Source: Streptomyces violaceusniger Tu 4113
GTDB lineage: Bacteria; Actinomycetota; Actinomycetes; Streptomycetales; Streptomycetaceae
Length of the DNA stretch: 64,000 nt
Assembly: GCF_000147815.2 (NCBI RefSeq)
Contig: NC_015957.1
Span: forward strand, 9,796,001 to 9,860,000
Reading direction: 5' to 3'
Position numbers and translations under genes: made by a program. Below the pieces are notes generated by a model, which worked only from the letters and a program-made list of their open reading frames with translations, was not told where the DNA came from and searched no databases. Of the stretch, positions 53,179 through 62,405 are shown one piece after another (the stretch's first letter is position 1; each line of letters starts with the position of its first letter).

Positions 53179-53260
53179 GAACAGCAGGCGCACCACCCAC
53201 ACACCCGCACCCAGCGGAACGCACACCCACCACACACCCGAGCAACCGCACCGCGCACCC

Positions 53261-53300
53261 CGCACCCGCACCCGCACCCGCACCCGCACCCGCACCCACC
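53261..53300. repeat. Hexanucleotide microsatellite before phosphomannomutase
   Basis: Six perfect CGCACC units in a row, ending 27 bases before the start codon of the phosphomannomutase gene. Confidence 0.85.
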
Positions 53301-53326
53301 AAACGACCACCCCCCAGGAGGCCCCC

Positions 53327-55045
53327 ATGGCCACGGAGCCCGATCTCATCGCACAGGCCCGCGCATGGCTCGCCGAGGACCCCGATCCCGAGACTCGCGA
53401 CGAGCTCAGCAAGTTGCTCCAGGCCAACACGGACGGCGCGAAGGACGCGAGGGACGCGGAGGACGCGTTCGACGAGATCGCCGATCGGTTCTCCGGCATG
53501 CTGCAGTTCGGTACCGCCGGTCTCCGGGGTGAGCTCGGCGCCGGCCCGATGCGGATGAACCGCGCCGTCGTCATCCGCGCCGCCGCCGGGCTCGCCGCCT
53601 ACCTGCGCAAGCAGCAGCATGCGCAAGGGCTCGTCGTCATCGGATACGACGCGCGCTACAAAAGCGCCGAGTTCGCGCGCGACACCGCCGCCGTCATGAC
53701 CGGCGCAGGCTTCCGCGCGGCCGTGCTTCCGCGGCCCCTCCCCACGCCCGTCCTCGCCTTCGCCATCCGTCACCTCGGCGCCGTCGCCGGTATCGAGGTC
53801 ACCGCGAGCCACAACCCGCCCCGCGACAACGGCTACAAGGTCTACCTCGGCGACGGCTCCCAGATCGTGCCGCCCGCCGACGCCGAGATCGCTGCCGAGA
53901 TCGCCGCCATCCGCAGCCTGGACGACGTGCCCCGTCCCGACAGCGGCTGGGAGACGCTGAACGACGACGTTCTCGACGCGTATCTCGCCCGTACGGACGC
54001 CGTCCTCACTCCGGGTTCGCCCCGCAACGCGCGCGTCGTCTACACCCCGCTGCACGGCGTCGGCAGCGAGACGCTCATCGCGGCCTTCGCGCGGGCCGGT
54101 TTCCCGGCGCCCGCGGTCGTCCCCGAGCAGGCCGAGCCCGACCCGGCGTTCCCCACGGTCGCGTTCCCCAACCCGGAGGAGCCGGGGGCGATGGACCTGG
54201 CCTTCGCGACGGCCCGCAAGGTCGCGCCGGACATCATCATCGCCAACGACCCGGACGCCGACCGCTGCGCCGTCGCCGTGCCCACGATCACGAACCCGAC
54301 GGCCCCCACGGACGCCGCCGGCTGGCGGATGCTGCGCGGGGACGAGGTCGGCGCCCTGCTCGCCACCCACCTCGTCCACAAGCGCGCCCGCGGCTCCTTC
54401 GCGACCACGATCGTCTCCTCGTCGCTGCTGTCCCGGATCGCGGAGGACGCCGGGCTCCCGTACGCCGAGACGCTGACGGGTTTCAAGTGGCTGGCCCGGG
54501 TGGACGGGCTGCGCTACGCGTACGAGGAGGCGCTGGGCTATTGCGTGGACCCGGCGGGCGTACGCGACAAGGACGGCATCACGGCCGCGCTGATGTTCGC
54601 CGAGCTGACGTCCGAGCTGAAGGAGCAGGGCCGTACCGTCACCGACCTGCTGGACGACATCGCGGTCGCCCACGGCCTGCACGCCACCGACCAGTTGTCC
54701 GTCCGCGTCACGGACCTCTCCCTGATCGGCACCGCGATGAAGCGACTGCGCGAACAGCCGCCCACCGAGCTCGCGGGGCTCGCCGTGACCTCGGCGGAGG
54801 ATCTGTCACGGGGTACGGAGACGCTGCCCCCGACGGACGGGCTGCGCTACCAGCTCGCCGGCAGGGAGACCGTCCGATCCGCCCGCGTGGTCGTCCGGCC
54901 CAGCGGCACCGAGCCGAAGCTGAAGTGCTACCTGGAGGTGGTCGTGAACGTGCAAGGGGCGGTCGCCCTGGTTCCGGCCCGCGCCACGGCGGACAGCGTG
55001 CTGGCCGCGCTCAAGAAGGATCTTTCGGCGGCAGCGGGAATCTGA
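53327..55045 (+). CDS. Phosphomannomutase/phosphoglucomutase family protein
   Basis: A 572-residue phosphohexomutase of the PMM/PGM/phosphopentomutase group. Marks are [20 protein letters not shown], the phosphoserine loop [20 protein letters not shown], the Mg loop [15 protein letters not shown], the sugar-binding loop [17 protein letters not shown], and the phosphate-binding [17 protein letters not shown]. The long form next to PNP and deoC suggests it interconverts ribose-1-P/deoxyribose-1-P and the 5-phosphates, feeding DeoC, as PGM2-type enzymes do. The start is ATG 53327 with AGGAGG nine bases upstream. Confidence 0.88.
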   Translation: MATEPDLIAQARAWLAEDPDPETRDELSKLLQANTDGAKDARDAEDAFDEIADRFSGMLQFGTAGLRGELGAGPMRMNRAVVIRAAAGLAAYLRKQQHAQGLVVIGYDARYKSAEFARDTAAVMTGAGFRAAVLPRPLPTPVLAFAIRHLGAVAGIEVTASHNPPRDNGYKVYLGDGSQIVPPADAEIAAEIAAIRSLDDVPRPDSGWETLNDDVLDAYLARTDAVLTPGSPRNARVVYTPLHGVGSETLIAAFARAGFPAPAVVPEQAEPDPAFPTVAFPNPEEPGAMDLAFATARKVAPDIIIANDPDADRCAVAVPTITNPTAPTDAAGWRMLRGDEVGALLATHLVHKRARGSFATTIVSSSLLSRIAEDAGLPYAETLTGFKWLARVDGLRYAYEEALGYCVDPAGVRDKDGITAALMFAELTSELKEQGRTVTDLLDDIAVAHGLHATDQLSVRVTDLSLIGTAMKRLREQPPTELAGLAVTSAEDLSRGTETLPPTDGLRYQLAGRETVRSARVVVRPSGTEPKLKCYLEVVVNVQGAVALVPARATADSVLAALKKDLSAAAGI

Positions 55046-55149
55046 TCGGCGGCGGCGCCGCCTCAGATGCGGCTGAGGTAGCTGAACCCGGTGTCGGGTC
55101 CGACGCAGGACTGAAGGGTGAGGTCGCCCCAGTAGAGGCCCATTGCCCC

Positions 55150-55965
55150 CATTCACACACCGCGCGCCAACGGTGCCACCCCGAACACACACCGCCACGA
55201 TCCGCCCCGAGGGGGCGGGATAGCCGGGCACCGGGCAGCCGAGCAGCCGAGCCAAGAATCGGGCGGCCGGAGCCGGGGCTGAGCGGCCAGAGCCCGGGAG
55301 CCGGGCGGCTCGGCCGAGAACCGGCCGCCCGGGATCCGGAGGCCAAGCGGCCGAGGCCGGGAAGCCAGGAGCCGGACGATCAGGGCCCGGGAGCCGGGCA
55401 GCGCCGAGAACCGGCGGCCGGGATCCGGAGGCCGGGCGACCGGCGGGCCAGGACCGAGGAGCCGGGCGCGGCGATCGAGAACCGAGCGGCCGGGATCCGC
55501 GCGGCCGAAGCCGGAAGCCAAGCGGCCAAGAGCCGGGAGCCGGGAGCCGCGCCGAGAATCGGGCGGCCGGACCCAGGGGCTGGGCGGCCAGGATCCGGGA
55601 GCCGAGAACCGGACGACCGGGATCCGGAGGCCAGACCGCCGAGGGCCGGGCGGCAGGCGGACGGCCAGGACCCGAGAGCCAGGCGGCGGGGTCCGAGGGT
55701 CGGGCGGGCCGGGATCCGCGCGGCCGAAGCCGGAAGCCAAGCGGCCGAGAGTCGGGCGGCTGGGGCCGGGAGCCCGAGCCGGGCGGCCGGAGCGCCAGAA
55801 CCCAGGAGCCGGGAGCGGGGCAGCCGCAGCCGAAAGCCCGGGCAGCCGGAGAGCCCGGAGAGCCAGGGCCCGGGGCTCGGGGAGCCAAGCGCCCAGGCAG
55901 CCAAGTGCCCGGGGAGGCAAGCGCCCAGGCAGCCGCAATCAAGCGCCCCGGAAGCCGCGCCGCCA
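55150..55965. repeat. 800-base degenerate repeat array
   Basis: Between phosphomannomutase and the PH-domain gene lies an array of units like GGCCGGGAGCCGGGCGGCC. A 44-base block beginning GGCCGGGATCCGCGCGGCCG occurs twice (about 55490 and 55708). Near 55900 the units become GGGCGCTTG-like when read on the minus strand, next to the PH-gene stop codon. Long open frames here have only Arg/Pro/Gly/Ala and are artefacts. Confidence 0.75.
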
Positions 55966-55970
55966 GGCGC

Positions 55971-56630
55971 TCAGCCGATCGCCAGCATGACGACCAGCAG
56001 CACCGCACCCGCCAGCGTCGGCGCGATGACCTCGAAGGCCCACCGGACCTCGGGCGCCCCCTGGGCGCCATCGCGTTGGGCGTTCAGCTCCGCCATTTCG
56101 CGCAGGTCGCCGATCGCCGCGTCGGAGGGGGCCCGGCGGTCCTCCCCGGCCTTGTTCGCCGACACATGGGCCGACGTACGGCTGAAGGGGTCCTCGGAGG
56201 CCGCCCTCGCCTGCTGCCTCGCGGCCCGCTTGCGCTGCCGCAGCGAGACCGGGATCGCCCAGAGCTGGTACGTCGCCCCGCCCGCCAGCACCTCGCAGGT
56301 GTATCCGGCGCGCAGCCCCTCGACCGAGGCCCAGGGCAGCGTCACCGTACGGAACGGGTTGCGGACGAGCAGCCGGTCCTGCCCCGAGTACACCGCCGGG
56401 CGCACCGTGAAGGCGATCACCACCGGCACCGCGAACAGCAGCCCGGCCAGCGCCAGCCACGGCGTCCGTCCCTCGCCCCGGATCATCGCGTCGATGCCCA
56501 GCCAGCCGCTGAGCGCGAGCAGCAGCACCCCGCCTCCGATGCCGCTCGGGGAGCGGTAGACCCGGTCCGAGAAGGTCTCGGGCACCGAGGAGGATGCGGC
56601 GGGGGCGGAGTCGTGGTCCGGGCTCGTCAT
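55971..56630 (-). CDS. PH-domain-containing membrane protein
   Basis: A 219-residue protein. Two N-terminal helices (residues ~27-45 and ~53-72, GVLLLALSGWLGIDAMI and LALAGLLFAVPVVIAFTV) are followed by a bacterial PH domain (YSGQDRLLVRNPFRTVTLPW, RAGYTCEVLAGGATYQLWAI), a basic linker (RQRKRAARQQ) and a third helix at the C-terminus (VIAPTLAGAVLLVVMLAIG). This is a common actinobacterial envelope protein of unknown function. The start is ATG 56628-56630. It is divergent from deoC. Confidence 0.82.
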   Translation of the reverse strand: MTSPDHDSAPAASSSVPETFSDRVYRSPSGIGGGVLLLALSGWLGIDAMIRGEGRTPWLALAGLLFAVPVVIAFTVRPAVYSGQDRLLVRNPFRTVTLPWASVEGLRAGYTCEVLAGGATYQLWAIPVSLRQRKRAARQQARAASEDPFSRTSAHVSANKAGEDRRAPSDAAIGDLREMAELNAQRDGAQGAPEVRWAFEVIAPTLAGAVLLVVMLAIG

Positions 56631-56713
56631 GCGCCCGATTGTGCACCACACTCCCGGGACGGGGGACGCCCAGGGATCGCTCGCCCCGGCCCCCATGGAA
56701 TCCGGGGGCGGGG

Positions 56714-56743
56714 GTGACATCCGACTACGCGCGTAGATATGCT
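56714..56743 (+). promoter_or_regulatory. deoC promoter with an embedded operator
   Basis: GTGACA (56714-56719) and TATGCT (56738-56743) are spaced by 18 bases. The palindrome CTACGCGCGTAG (56725-56736) fills the spacer, which is the classic place for a repressor. The GTG at 56750 is seven bases after the -10, so the transcript is probably leaderless. Confidence 0.7.
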
Positions 56744-56749
56744 CGTCTG

Positions 56750-57757
56750 GTGACCATGCCCACCACAGTTCCCGCATACGGCAAAGAGGCCGCGGAGCGA
56801 CTCGCGTCGATGGCGGACGTGACCGCCGACGACCGCGCCCTGCGCCGCTTCCTGCACGGCCTGCCGGGCGTCGACGCGGTCGGCCTGCAGGCCCGTGCCG
56901 CGACCCTCGGCACCCGCTCGATCAAGACCACGGCGAAGGCGTACGCCATCGACCTGGCGATCTCGATGATCGACCTGACGACCCTGGAGGGTGCCGACAC
57001 CCCGGGCAAGGTCCGGTCCCTGTGCGTCAAGGGGATCCACCCCGATCCCACCGACCGCACCGCCCCGCAGGTCGCGGCGATCTGCGTCTACGGCGACATG
57101 GTGGCCACCGCCAAGGAGGCCCTGAAGGGCGGCGGCAGCGGCATTCACGTGGCGGCCGTCGCCACCGCCTTCCCCTCCGGCCGGGCCGCCCTGCCGGTCA
57201 AGCTGGCCGACACCCGGGACGCGGTGGCCGCCGGGGCGGACGAGATCGACATGGTGATCGACCGCGGCGCCTTCCTCTCCGGCCGCTACCTCGACGTCTT
57301 CGAGGAGATCCGGCAGGTGAAGGACGCCTGCGTCCGCGAGGACGGCACCGCCGCCCACCTCAAGGTCATCTTCGAGACCGGTGAGCTGCAGACGTACGAC
57401 AACGTCCGCCGCGCCTCCTGGCTGGCGATGCTCGCGGGCGCGGACTTCATCAAGACCTCCACCGGCAAGGTGGCTGTCAACGCGACCCCGCCCGTCACCC
57501 TCGTCCTGCTGGAGGCGGTCCGCGACTTCCGCGCCGCGGTCGGCGTACAGGTGGGCGTGAAGCCCGCGGGCGGCATCCGCACCTCCAAGGACGCGATCAA
57601 GTACCTGGTGATGGTCAACGAGACGCTGGGCGGCGAGTGGCTCTCCCCGGATTGGTTCCGCTTCGGCGCCTCCAGCCTCCTCAACGACCTGCTGATGCAG
57701 CGCCAGAAGCTGAGCACCGGCCGGTACTCCGGTCCCGACTACGTGACGGTGGACTGA
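56750..57757 (+). CDS. deoC: Deoxyribose-phosphate aldolase
   Basis: A 335-residue class I aldolase that splits 2-deoxyribose-5-phosphate into glyceraldehyde-3-phosphate and acetaldehyde. The Schiff-base Lys lies in ADFIKTSTGKVAVNAT and the proton-relay Lys in VGVKPAGGIRTSKDAI. EIDMVIDRGAFLSGRY and HLKVIFETGEL complete the family marks. I start it at GTG 56750, directly at the predicted transcription start; ATG 56756 is the alternative. The acetaldehyde made is a substrate for the aldehyde dehydrogenase encoded seven bases downstream. Confidence 0.93.
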   Translation: MTMPTTVPAYGKEAAERLASMADVTADDRALRRFLHGLPGVDAVGLQARAATLGTRSIKTTAKAYAIDLAISMIDLTTLEGADTPGKVRSLCVKGIHPDPTDRTAPQVAAICVYGDMVATAKEALKGGGSGIHVAAVATAFPSGRAALPVKLADTRDAVAAGADEIDMVIDRGAFLSGRYLDVFEEIRQVKDACVREDGTAAHLKVIFETGELQTYDNVRRASWLAMLAGADFIKTSTGKVAVNATPPVTLVLLEAVRDFRAAVGVQVGVKPAGGIRTSKDAIKYLVMVNETLGGEWLSPDWFRFGASSLLNDLLMQRQKLSTGRYSGPDYVTVD

Positions 57758-57763
57758 TACGCC

Positions 57764-59224
57764 ATGCCCGTTTTCGAGTACGCACCGGCGCCGGAGTCCC
57801 GCGCGGTCGTCGACATCGCCCCGTCCTACGGCCTGTTCATCGACGGGGAGTTCGGCGAGGCGGGCGACGGCAAGGTCTTCAAGACCCTCTCCCCCTCCTC
57901 CGAGGAGGTCCTCTCCGAGGTCGCCCAGGCCAGCTCCGAGGACGTGGACCGCGCCGTCAAGGCCGCCCGTAAGGCGTTCACGGCCTGGTCCGCGCTCCCC
58001 GGCTCCGAGCGCGCCAAGTACCTCTTCCGCATCGCGCGCATCATCCAGGAGCGCTCCCGCGAACTGGCCGTCCTGGAGTCACTGGACAACGGCAAGCCGA
58101 TCCGCGAGTCGCGCGACGCCGATCTGCCCCTGGTCGCGGCCCACTTCTTCTACTACGCGGGCTGGGCCGACAAGCTCGCGTACGCGGCCCGCGGGCGTAG
58201 CCCGCTAAACGGCACGAGCGGGCAGGACCCGAAGCCCCTGGGCGTCGCCGGCCAGATCATCCCCTGGAACTTCCCGCTGCTGATGCTGGCCTGGAAGATC
58301 GCCCCGGCGCTCGCCACCGGCAATACGGTCGTCCTCAAGCCCGCCGAGACGACGCCCCTGAGCGCCCTGTTCTTCGCGGACATCTGCCGCCAGGCCGGGC
58401 TCCCCAAGGGCGTGGTGAACATCATCACCGGCGACGGCTCGACCGGCGCCGAGCTGGTCGCCCACCCCGGGATCGACAAGGTGGCCTTCACCGGCTCCAC
58501 CGAGGTCGGCAAGGCCATCGCCCGTACGGTGGCCGGTACGAAGAAGAAGGTCACCCTCGAACTCGGCGGCAAGGCCGCCAACATCGTCTTCGACGACGCC
58601 CCCATCGACCAGGCGGTCGAGGGCATCATCGGCGGCATCTTCTTCAACCAGGGCCATGTCTGCTGCGCAGGCTCCCGCCTGCTGGTCCAGGAGTCCGTCC
58701 AGGACGAGCTGCTCGACGCGCTCAAGCGCCGGATGGGCACCCTGCGGGTGGGCGACCCGCTGGACAAGAACACCGACATCGGCGCCATCAACTCCGCCGA
58801 GCAGCTCGCCCGGATCCGCGCGCTGGCCGACGCGGGCGAGGCCGAGGGCGCCGAGCGCTGGGCCCCGCAGTGCGAACTGCCCAGCTCCGGCTACTGGTTC
58901 GCGCCCACCCTCTTCACCGGCGTCACCCAGGCCCACCGGATCGCCCGCGAGGAGATCTTCGGCCCGGTGCTGTCGGTGCTGACCTTCCGCACCCCCGAAG
59001 AGGCCGTGGCCAAGGCGAACAACACGCCGTACGGACTGTCGGCGGGCATCTGGACGGAGAAGGGTTCGCGCATCCTGTGGATGGCGAACAAGCTCCGGGC
59101 GGGCGTCGTGTGGTCCAACACGTTCAACAAGTTCGACCCGGCCTCTCCGTTCGGCGGCTACAAGGAGTCGGGATACGGCCGCGAGGGCGGTCGGCATGGC
59201 CTGGAGGCATACCTCGATGTCTGA
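57764..59224 (+). CDS. Aldehyde dehydrogenase
   Basis: A 486-residue NAD-dependent aldehyde dehydrogenase. Marks are GQIIPWNFPLLMLAWKIAPA, VLKPAETTPLSA, KVAFTGSTEVGKAIA, the catalytic Glu in VTLELGGKAANIVFDD, and the catalytic Cys in FFNQGHVCCAGSRLLVQ. Next to deoC it would oxidise acetaldehyde from deoxyribose breakdown. Residues ~144-156 (ARGRSPLNGTSGQ) look like a small insertion compared with the usual spacing before the PLGVAGQ block. The 3' end overlaps the next gene by eight bases. Confidence 0.9.
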   Translation: MPVFEYAPAPESRAVVDIAPSYGLFIDGEFGEAGDGKVFKTLSPSSEEVLSEVAQASSEDVDRAVKAARKAFTAWSALPGSERAKYLFRIARIIQERSRELAVLESLDNGKPIRESRDADLPLVAAHFFYYAGWADKLAYAARGRSPLNGTSGQDPKPLGVAGQIIPWNFPLLMLAWKIAPALATGNTVVLKPAETTPLSALFFADICRQAGLPKGVVNIITGDGSTGAELVAHPGIDKVAFTGSTEVGKAIARTVAGTKKKVTLELGGKAANIVFDDAPIDQAVEGIIGGIFFNQGHVCCAGSRLLVQESVQDELLDALKRRMGTLRVGDPLDKNTDIGAINSAEQLARIRALADAGEAEGAERWAPQCELPSSGYWFAPTLFTGVTQAHRIAREEIFGPVLSVLTFRTPEEAVAKANNTPYGLSAGIWTEKGSRILWMANKLRAGVVWSNTFNKFDPASPFGGYKESGYGREGGRHGLEAYLDV

Positions 59225-60086
59225 CCGCAACGACCGACTCTCCGTGCTCAAGACCTACAAGCTGTTCGTCGGGGGCAAGTTCCCCCGGTCCGAGAGCGGG
59301 CGGGTGTACGAGGTGACCACAGCAAAGGGCCAGTGGCTGGCCAACGCCCCCCTGGCCTCCCGCAAGGACGCCCGGGACGCGGTCGTCGCCGCGCGCAAGG
59401 CGTTCGGCGGCTGGTCCGGGGCCACCGCGTACAACCGGGGCCAGATCCTCTACCGCATCGCCGAGATGCTGGAGGGCCGCCGCGACCAGTTCGTCGCGGA
59501 GGTCGCCGACGGCGAGGGGCTGAGCAAGGCCAAGGCCACCGCCCAGGTCGACGCCGCGATCGACCGCTGGGTCTGGTACGCGGGCTGGTCGGACAAGACG
59601 GCCCAGATCGCCGGGTCCGCCAACCCCGTCGCCGGGCCGTACTTCAACCTCTCCTTCCCCGAGCCGACCGGCGTGGTCACACTCCTCGCGCCCCAGGACT
59701 CGTCCTTCCTCGGCCTGGTCTCCGTGATCGCCCCCGCGATCGTGACCGGCAACACGGCCGTGGTGGTGGCGAACGAGAAGTCCCCGCTGCCCGCCCTCTC
59801 CCTGGCCGAGGTGCTGGCCACCTCCGACCTCCCGGGCGGCGTGGTCAACATCCTCTCCGGCCGTACCGCCGAGATCGCCGCCCCGCTCGCCGCGCACCAG
59901 GACGTCAACGCGATCGACCTCGCCGGAGCGGACGCGGAGCTCGCGGTCGAACTGGAGAAGGCCAGCGCGGAGAACCTCAAGCGAGTCCTTCGTCCACAGC
60001 CTGTGGATTGGGCGGCCGATCCCGGCACCGGCCGTCTCCTGGCCTTCCTGGAGACCAAGACCGTCTGGCATCCGATGGGCGCCTAG
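59217..60086 (+). CDS. Truncated aldehyde-dehydrogenase-like protein without catalytic Cys
   Basis: A 289-residue protein equal to the NAD-binding part of an aldehyde dehydrogenase. It has FVGGKFPRSESGRVYEV, FGGWSGATAYNRGQILYRIA and ALSLAEVLATSDLPGGVVN, but stops before the region with the catalytic Cys. There is no frameshift and codon use is normal, so this looks like a fixed short form rather than a decaying gene. It overlaps the full-length enzyme's gene by eight bases and probably forms a complex with it. Other Streptomyces keep the same pair, as I recall. The start is ATG 59217. Confidence 0.83.
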   Translation: MSDRNDRLSVLKTYKLFVGGKFPRSESGRVYEVTTAKGQWLANAPLASRKDARDAVVAARKAFGGWSGATAYNRGQILYRIAEMLEGRRDQFVAEVADGEGLSKAKATAQVDAAIDRWVWYAGWSDKTAQIAGSANPVAGPYFNLSFPEPTGVVTLLAPQDSSFLGLVSVIAPAIVTGNTAVVVANEKSPLPALSLAEVLATSDLPGGVVNILSGRTAEIAAPLAAHQDVNAIDLAGADAELAVELEKASAENLKRVLRPQPVDWAADPGTGRLLAFLETKTVWHPMGA

Positions 60087-60134
60087 CCCGGCGCCTCCGC
60101 AGCACCGCGCCACCGCGCCTCCGCCATCCCGCCC

Positions 60135-60176
60135 CCGCGGCGTCCGTATCCCGGACATCACGGGGGCCTTTTTTCG
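60135..60176 (+). terminator. Intrinsic terminator of the deoC-aldehyde dehydrogenase operon
   Basis: The stems CCCCCG/CGGGGG and GTCCG/CGGAC are followed by CCTTTTTT, one of the few T-tract terminators in this window. Confidence 0.85.
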
Positions 60177-60184
60177 TCGCACAT

Positions 60185-60214
60185 ATTGTCAACAATTTCA
60201 TCGACAGTTAGGTT
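60185..60214 (+). promoter_or_regulatory. Promoter of the ligJ operon with GntR-like operator
   Basis: TTGTCA (60186-60191) and TAGGTT (60209-60214) are spaced by 17 bases. The palindrome ATTGTCAACAAT (60185-60196) covers the -35 element. Its GT-AC core fits sites of GntR-family regulators, which often control aromatic-acid genes. No such regulator gene is in the window. Confidence 0.65.
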
Positions 60215-60246
60215 GCGAGGAACCGCACGCCGAGAAGGAACAGCGA

Positions 60247-61272
60247 ATGATCATCGACTGCCATGGCCACTACACCACCGCGCCACCGGTGCTGGAGGCA
60301 TGGCGCACCCAGCAGATCAACGGACTCACCGACCCCGCCCTCACCCCCTCCCGCGCCGATCTCCACGTCGGTGACGACGAGCTGCGCCACAGCATCGAGC
60401 CCAACCAGCTCCGGCTGATGGACGAACGCGGCATCGACCTGACGGTCTTCTCGCCCCGGGCATCCTTCATGGCCCACCACATCGGCGATCTCCACACCTC
60501 CACCGAGTGGGCGGCCCTCTGCAACGAGCTCTGCTTCCGCGTCAGCGCGCTCTACCCGGAGCGCTTCGCCCCCGCCGCGATGCTTCCGCAGTCGCCGGGC
60601 GTCGACCCGGCCACCTGCGTGCCCGAACTCGTCCGCTGCGTGGAGGAGTACGGGGCCGTGGCGGTCAATCTCAACCCCGATCCCTCGGGCGGCCACTGGA
60701 CGGCCCCGCCGCTGACCGACCGCTCCTGGTACCCGGTCTACGAAAAGCTGGTGGAGTACGACCTCCCGGCGATGGTGCATGTGAGCACCAGCGTCAACCC
60801 CGCCTTCCACACCACCGGGGCGCACTACCTCAACGCCGATACGACGGTGTTCATGCAGCTCGTGCAGGGCGATCTGTTCGCCGACTTCCCCACCCTGCGC
60901 CTGATCATCCCGCATGGCGGCGGCGCCGTTCCGTATCACTGGGGCCGGTTCCGCGGTCTGGCGATGGCCCTCGGCAAGCCGCCCCTGGAGGAGCACGTCC
61001 TGGGCAATGTCTTCTTCGACACCTGCGTCTACCACCAGCCCGGCATCGATCTCCTCCTCGACGTCATCCCGGCCCGGAACATCCTCTTCGCCTCGGAGAT
61101 GATCGGCGCCGTCCGCGATCTCGACCCCCGGACGGGCCGGCACTTCGACGACACCCGCCGCTACACCGAGGCCGCCGGGCTCTCCGTCGCCGATCTGAGC
61201 GGCATCTACGAACATAACGCCCGTACCGTCTACCCTCGCCTGGACGCCCTGCTGACAAAGCAGGATCGCTGA
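60247..61272 (+). CDS. ligJ: 4-oxalomesaconate hydratase-like amidohydrolase
   Basis: A 341-residue amidohydrolase-fold protein. It begins MIIDCHGHYTTAPPVLEAWR, with the HxH metal motif, and has DLTVFSPRASFMAHHIGD, AVAVNLNPDPSGGHW, MVHVSTSVNPAFH and LIIPHGGGAVPYHWGRFRG, a pattern I associate with LigJ. LigJ hydrates 4-oxalomesaconate to 4-carboxy-4-hydroxy-2-oxoadipate in the protocatechuate/gallate 4,5-cleavage pathway. The ribosome site is GAAGGAA about eight bases before ATG 60247. It is the first gene of a ligJ-ligI-MFS operon. Confidence 0.82.
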   Translation: MIIDCHGHYTTAPPVLEAWRTQQINGLTDPALTPSRADLHVGDDELRHSIEPNQLRLMDERGIDLTVFSPRASFMAHHIGDLHTSTEWAALCNELCFRVSALYPERFAPAAMLPQSPGVDPATCVPELVRCVEEYGAVAVNLNPDPSGGHWTAPPLTDRSWYPVYEKLVEYDLPAMVHVSTSVNPAFHTTGAHYLNADTTVFMQLVQGDLFADFPTLRLIIPHGGGAVPYHWGRFRGLAMALGKPPLEEHVLGNVFFDTCVYHQPGIDLLLDVIPARNILFASEMIGAVRDLDPRTGRHFDDTRRYTEAAGLSVADLSGIYEHNARTVYPRLDALLTKQDR

Positions 61273-61396
61273 TGGCTACCGCCTGGTCCGCCGATCGCGA
61301 TCACAGGTCCCCTGATGACGACCTCCGGTCCGCGATGACGACCGCACGGCCCACGAAGACGACCGCAGGGCCGCTCACTCGCCCGGAGGAGCCCTC

Positions 61397-62317
61397 ATGA
61401 GCACGCTCTCCCCCAAGACCCCCGGCTGGCTGGACTGGCACCCCGACCCGTCCCGGCCCGCCTTCGCCCTGCCGCCGGGCACCGTCGACACCCATTGCCA
61501 TGTCTTCGGCCCGCAAGCCGCGTTCCCCTTCGCCCCCGAGCGCAAGTACACGCCCTGCGACGGCGGCAAGGACGACCTCTTCGCCCTCCGCGACCACCTC
61601 GGGGTCGGCCGCAATGTGATCGTCCAGGCGACCTGTCACGGCGCGGACAACAGCGCCATGGTCGATGCCGTCCAGGCGTCCGGCGGCCGGGCGCGCGGCA
61701 TCGCGACCGTACGCCCGGATGTCACCGACGCGGGGCTGCACCGGCTGGACGCGGCGGGGGTGCGCGGGGTGCGCTTCACCTTTCTGCGTCGTCTGGCCGA
61801 CGCCGCGCCCCAGCACGATCTGGCCGCCATCGCGCAGCGGATCGCCCCGCTCGGCTGGCATGTCGTCCTCTACTTCGAAAGCGCCGACCTACCCGAGCTG
61901 GAACGTTTCTTCAGTTCCCTGCCCACCCCCCTCGTCGTGGACCACATGGGACGCCCGGATGTCACCGAACCCGCCACGGGACCGGACTTCACCCGCTTCC
62001 TGCGGTTCGCCGAACGCGACGAGGTGTGGGTGAAGGTGACCTGCCCCGAGCGCCTCAGCGTCACCGGGCCCCCGGCCCTGAACGCGGAGCGGCACCCGTA
62101 CACCGATGTGGTGCCCTTCGCCCGCCGCGTGATCGAGGAGTTCCCCGATCGGGTGCTGTGGGGCACGGACTGGCCGCATCCCAACCTCACCGGCCAGATG
62201 CCCGACGACGGACTGCTGGTCGACTACGTGCCCCAGGTGGCGGTCACCGCCGAGCAGCGGCGGAAGCTGCTGGTCGACAACCCCATGAGGCTCTACTGGC
62301 CCGGCGAAGGCGCCTGA
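61397..62317 (+). CDS. ligI: 2-pyrone-4,6-dicarboxylate hydrolase-like amidohydrolase
   Basis: A 306-residue amidohydrolase. Marks are PPGTVDTHCHVFGPQAAFPF (HxH), VIVQATCHGADNSAMVDAV, VRFTFLRRLADAAPQHD, VVDHMGRPDVTEP and the catalytic Asp in LWGTDWPHPNLTGQMPDDG. This matches the LigI family, which opens the lactone PDC to 4-oxalomesaconate, the substrate of LigJ. The gap to ligJ is 124 bases and contains GATGACGACC repeats. The ribosome site is GGAGGAG before ATG 61397. Confidence 0.83.
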   Translation: MSTLSPKTPGWLDWHPDPSRPAFALPPGTVDTHCHVFGPQAAFPFAPERKYTPCDGGKDDLFALRDHLGVGRNVIVQATCHGADNSAMVDAVQASGGRARGIATVRPDVTDAGLHRLDAAGVRGVRFTFLRRLADAAPQHDLAAIAQRIAPLGWHVVLYFESADLPELERFFSSLPTPLVVDHMGRPDVTEPATGPDFTRFLRFAERDEVWVKVTCPERLSVTGPPALNAERHPYTDVVPFARRVIEEFPDRVLWGTDWPHPNLTGQMPDDGLLVDYVPQVAVTAEQRRKLLVDNPMRLYWPGEGA

Positions 62318-62405
62318 TCCCGGTCCCGCCCGCCGATACCCGCCCCCGTCCCCTCCCGCCTCTTCCTCCCCGCCCTCCTCCCCGCCTCTTCGACAAGGGC
62401 CGCCC

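Noticed and set aside
52058..53326. An N-terminal extension of phosphomannomutase by over 400 codons
   Set aside because: It translates the nested repeat into Arg/Pro/Thr-rich text; the conserved protein starts at 53327.
54806..56071. Several long Arg/Pro/Gly frames between phosphomannomutase and the PH-domain gene
   Set aside because: They follow the degenerate DNA repeats in all frames and show no protein motif.
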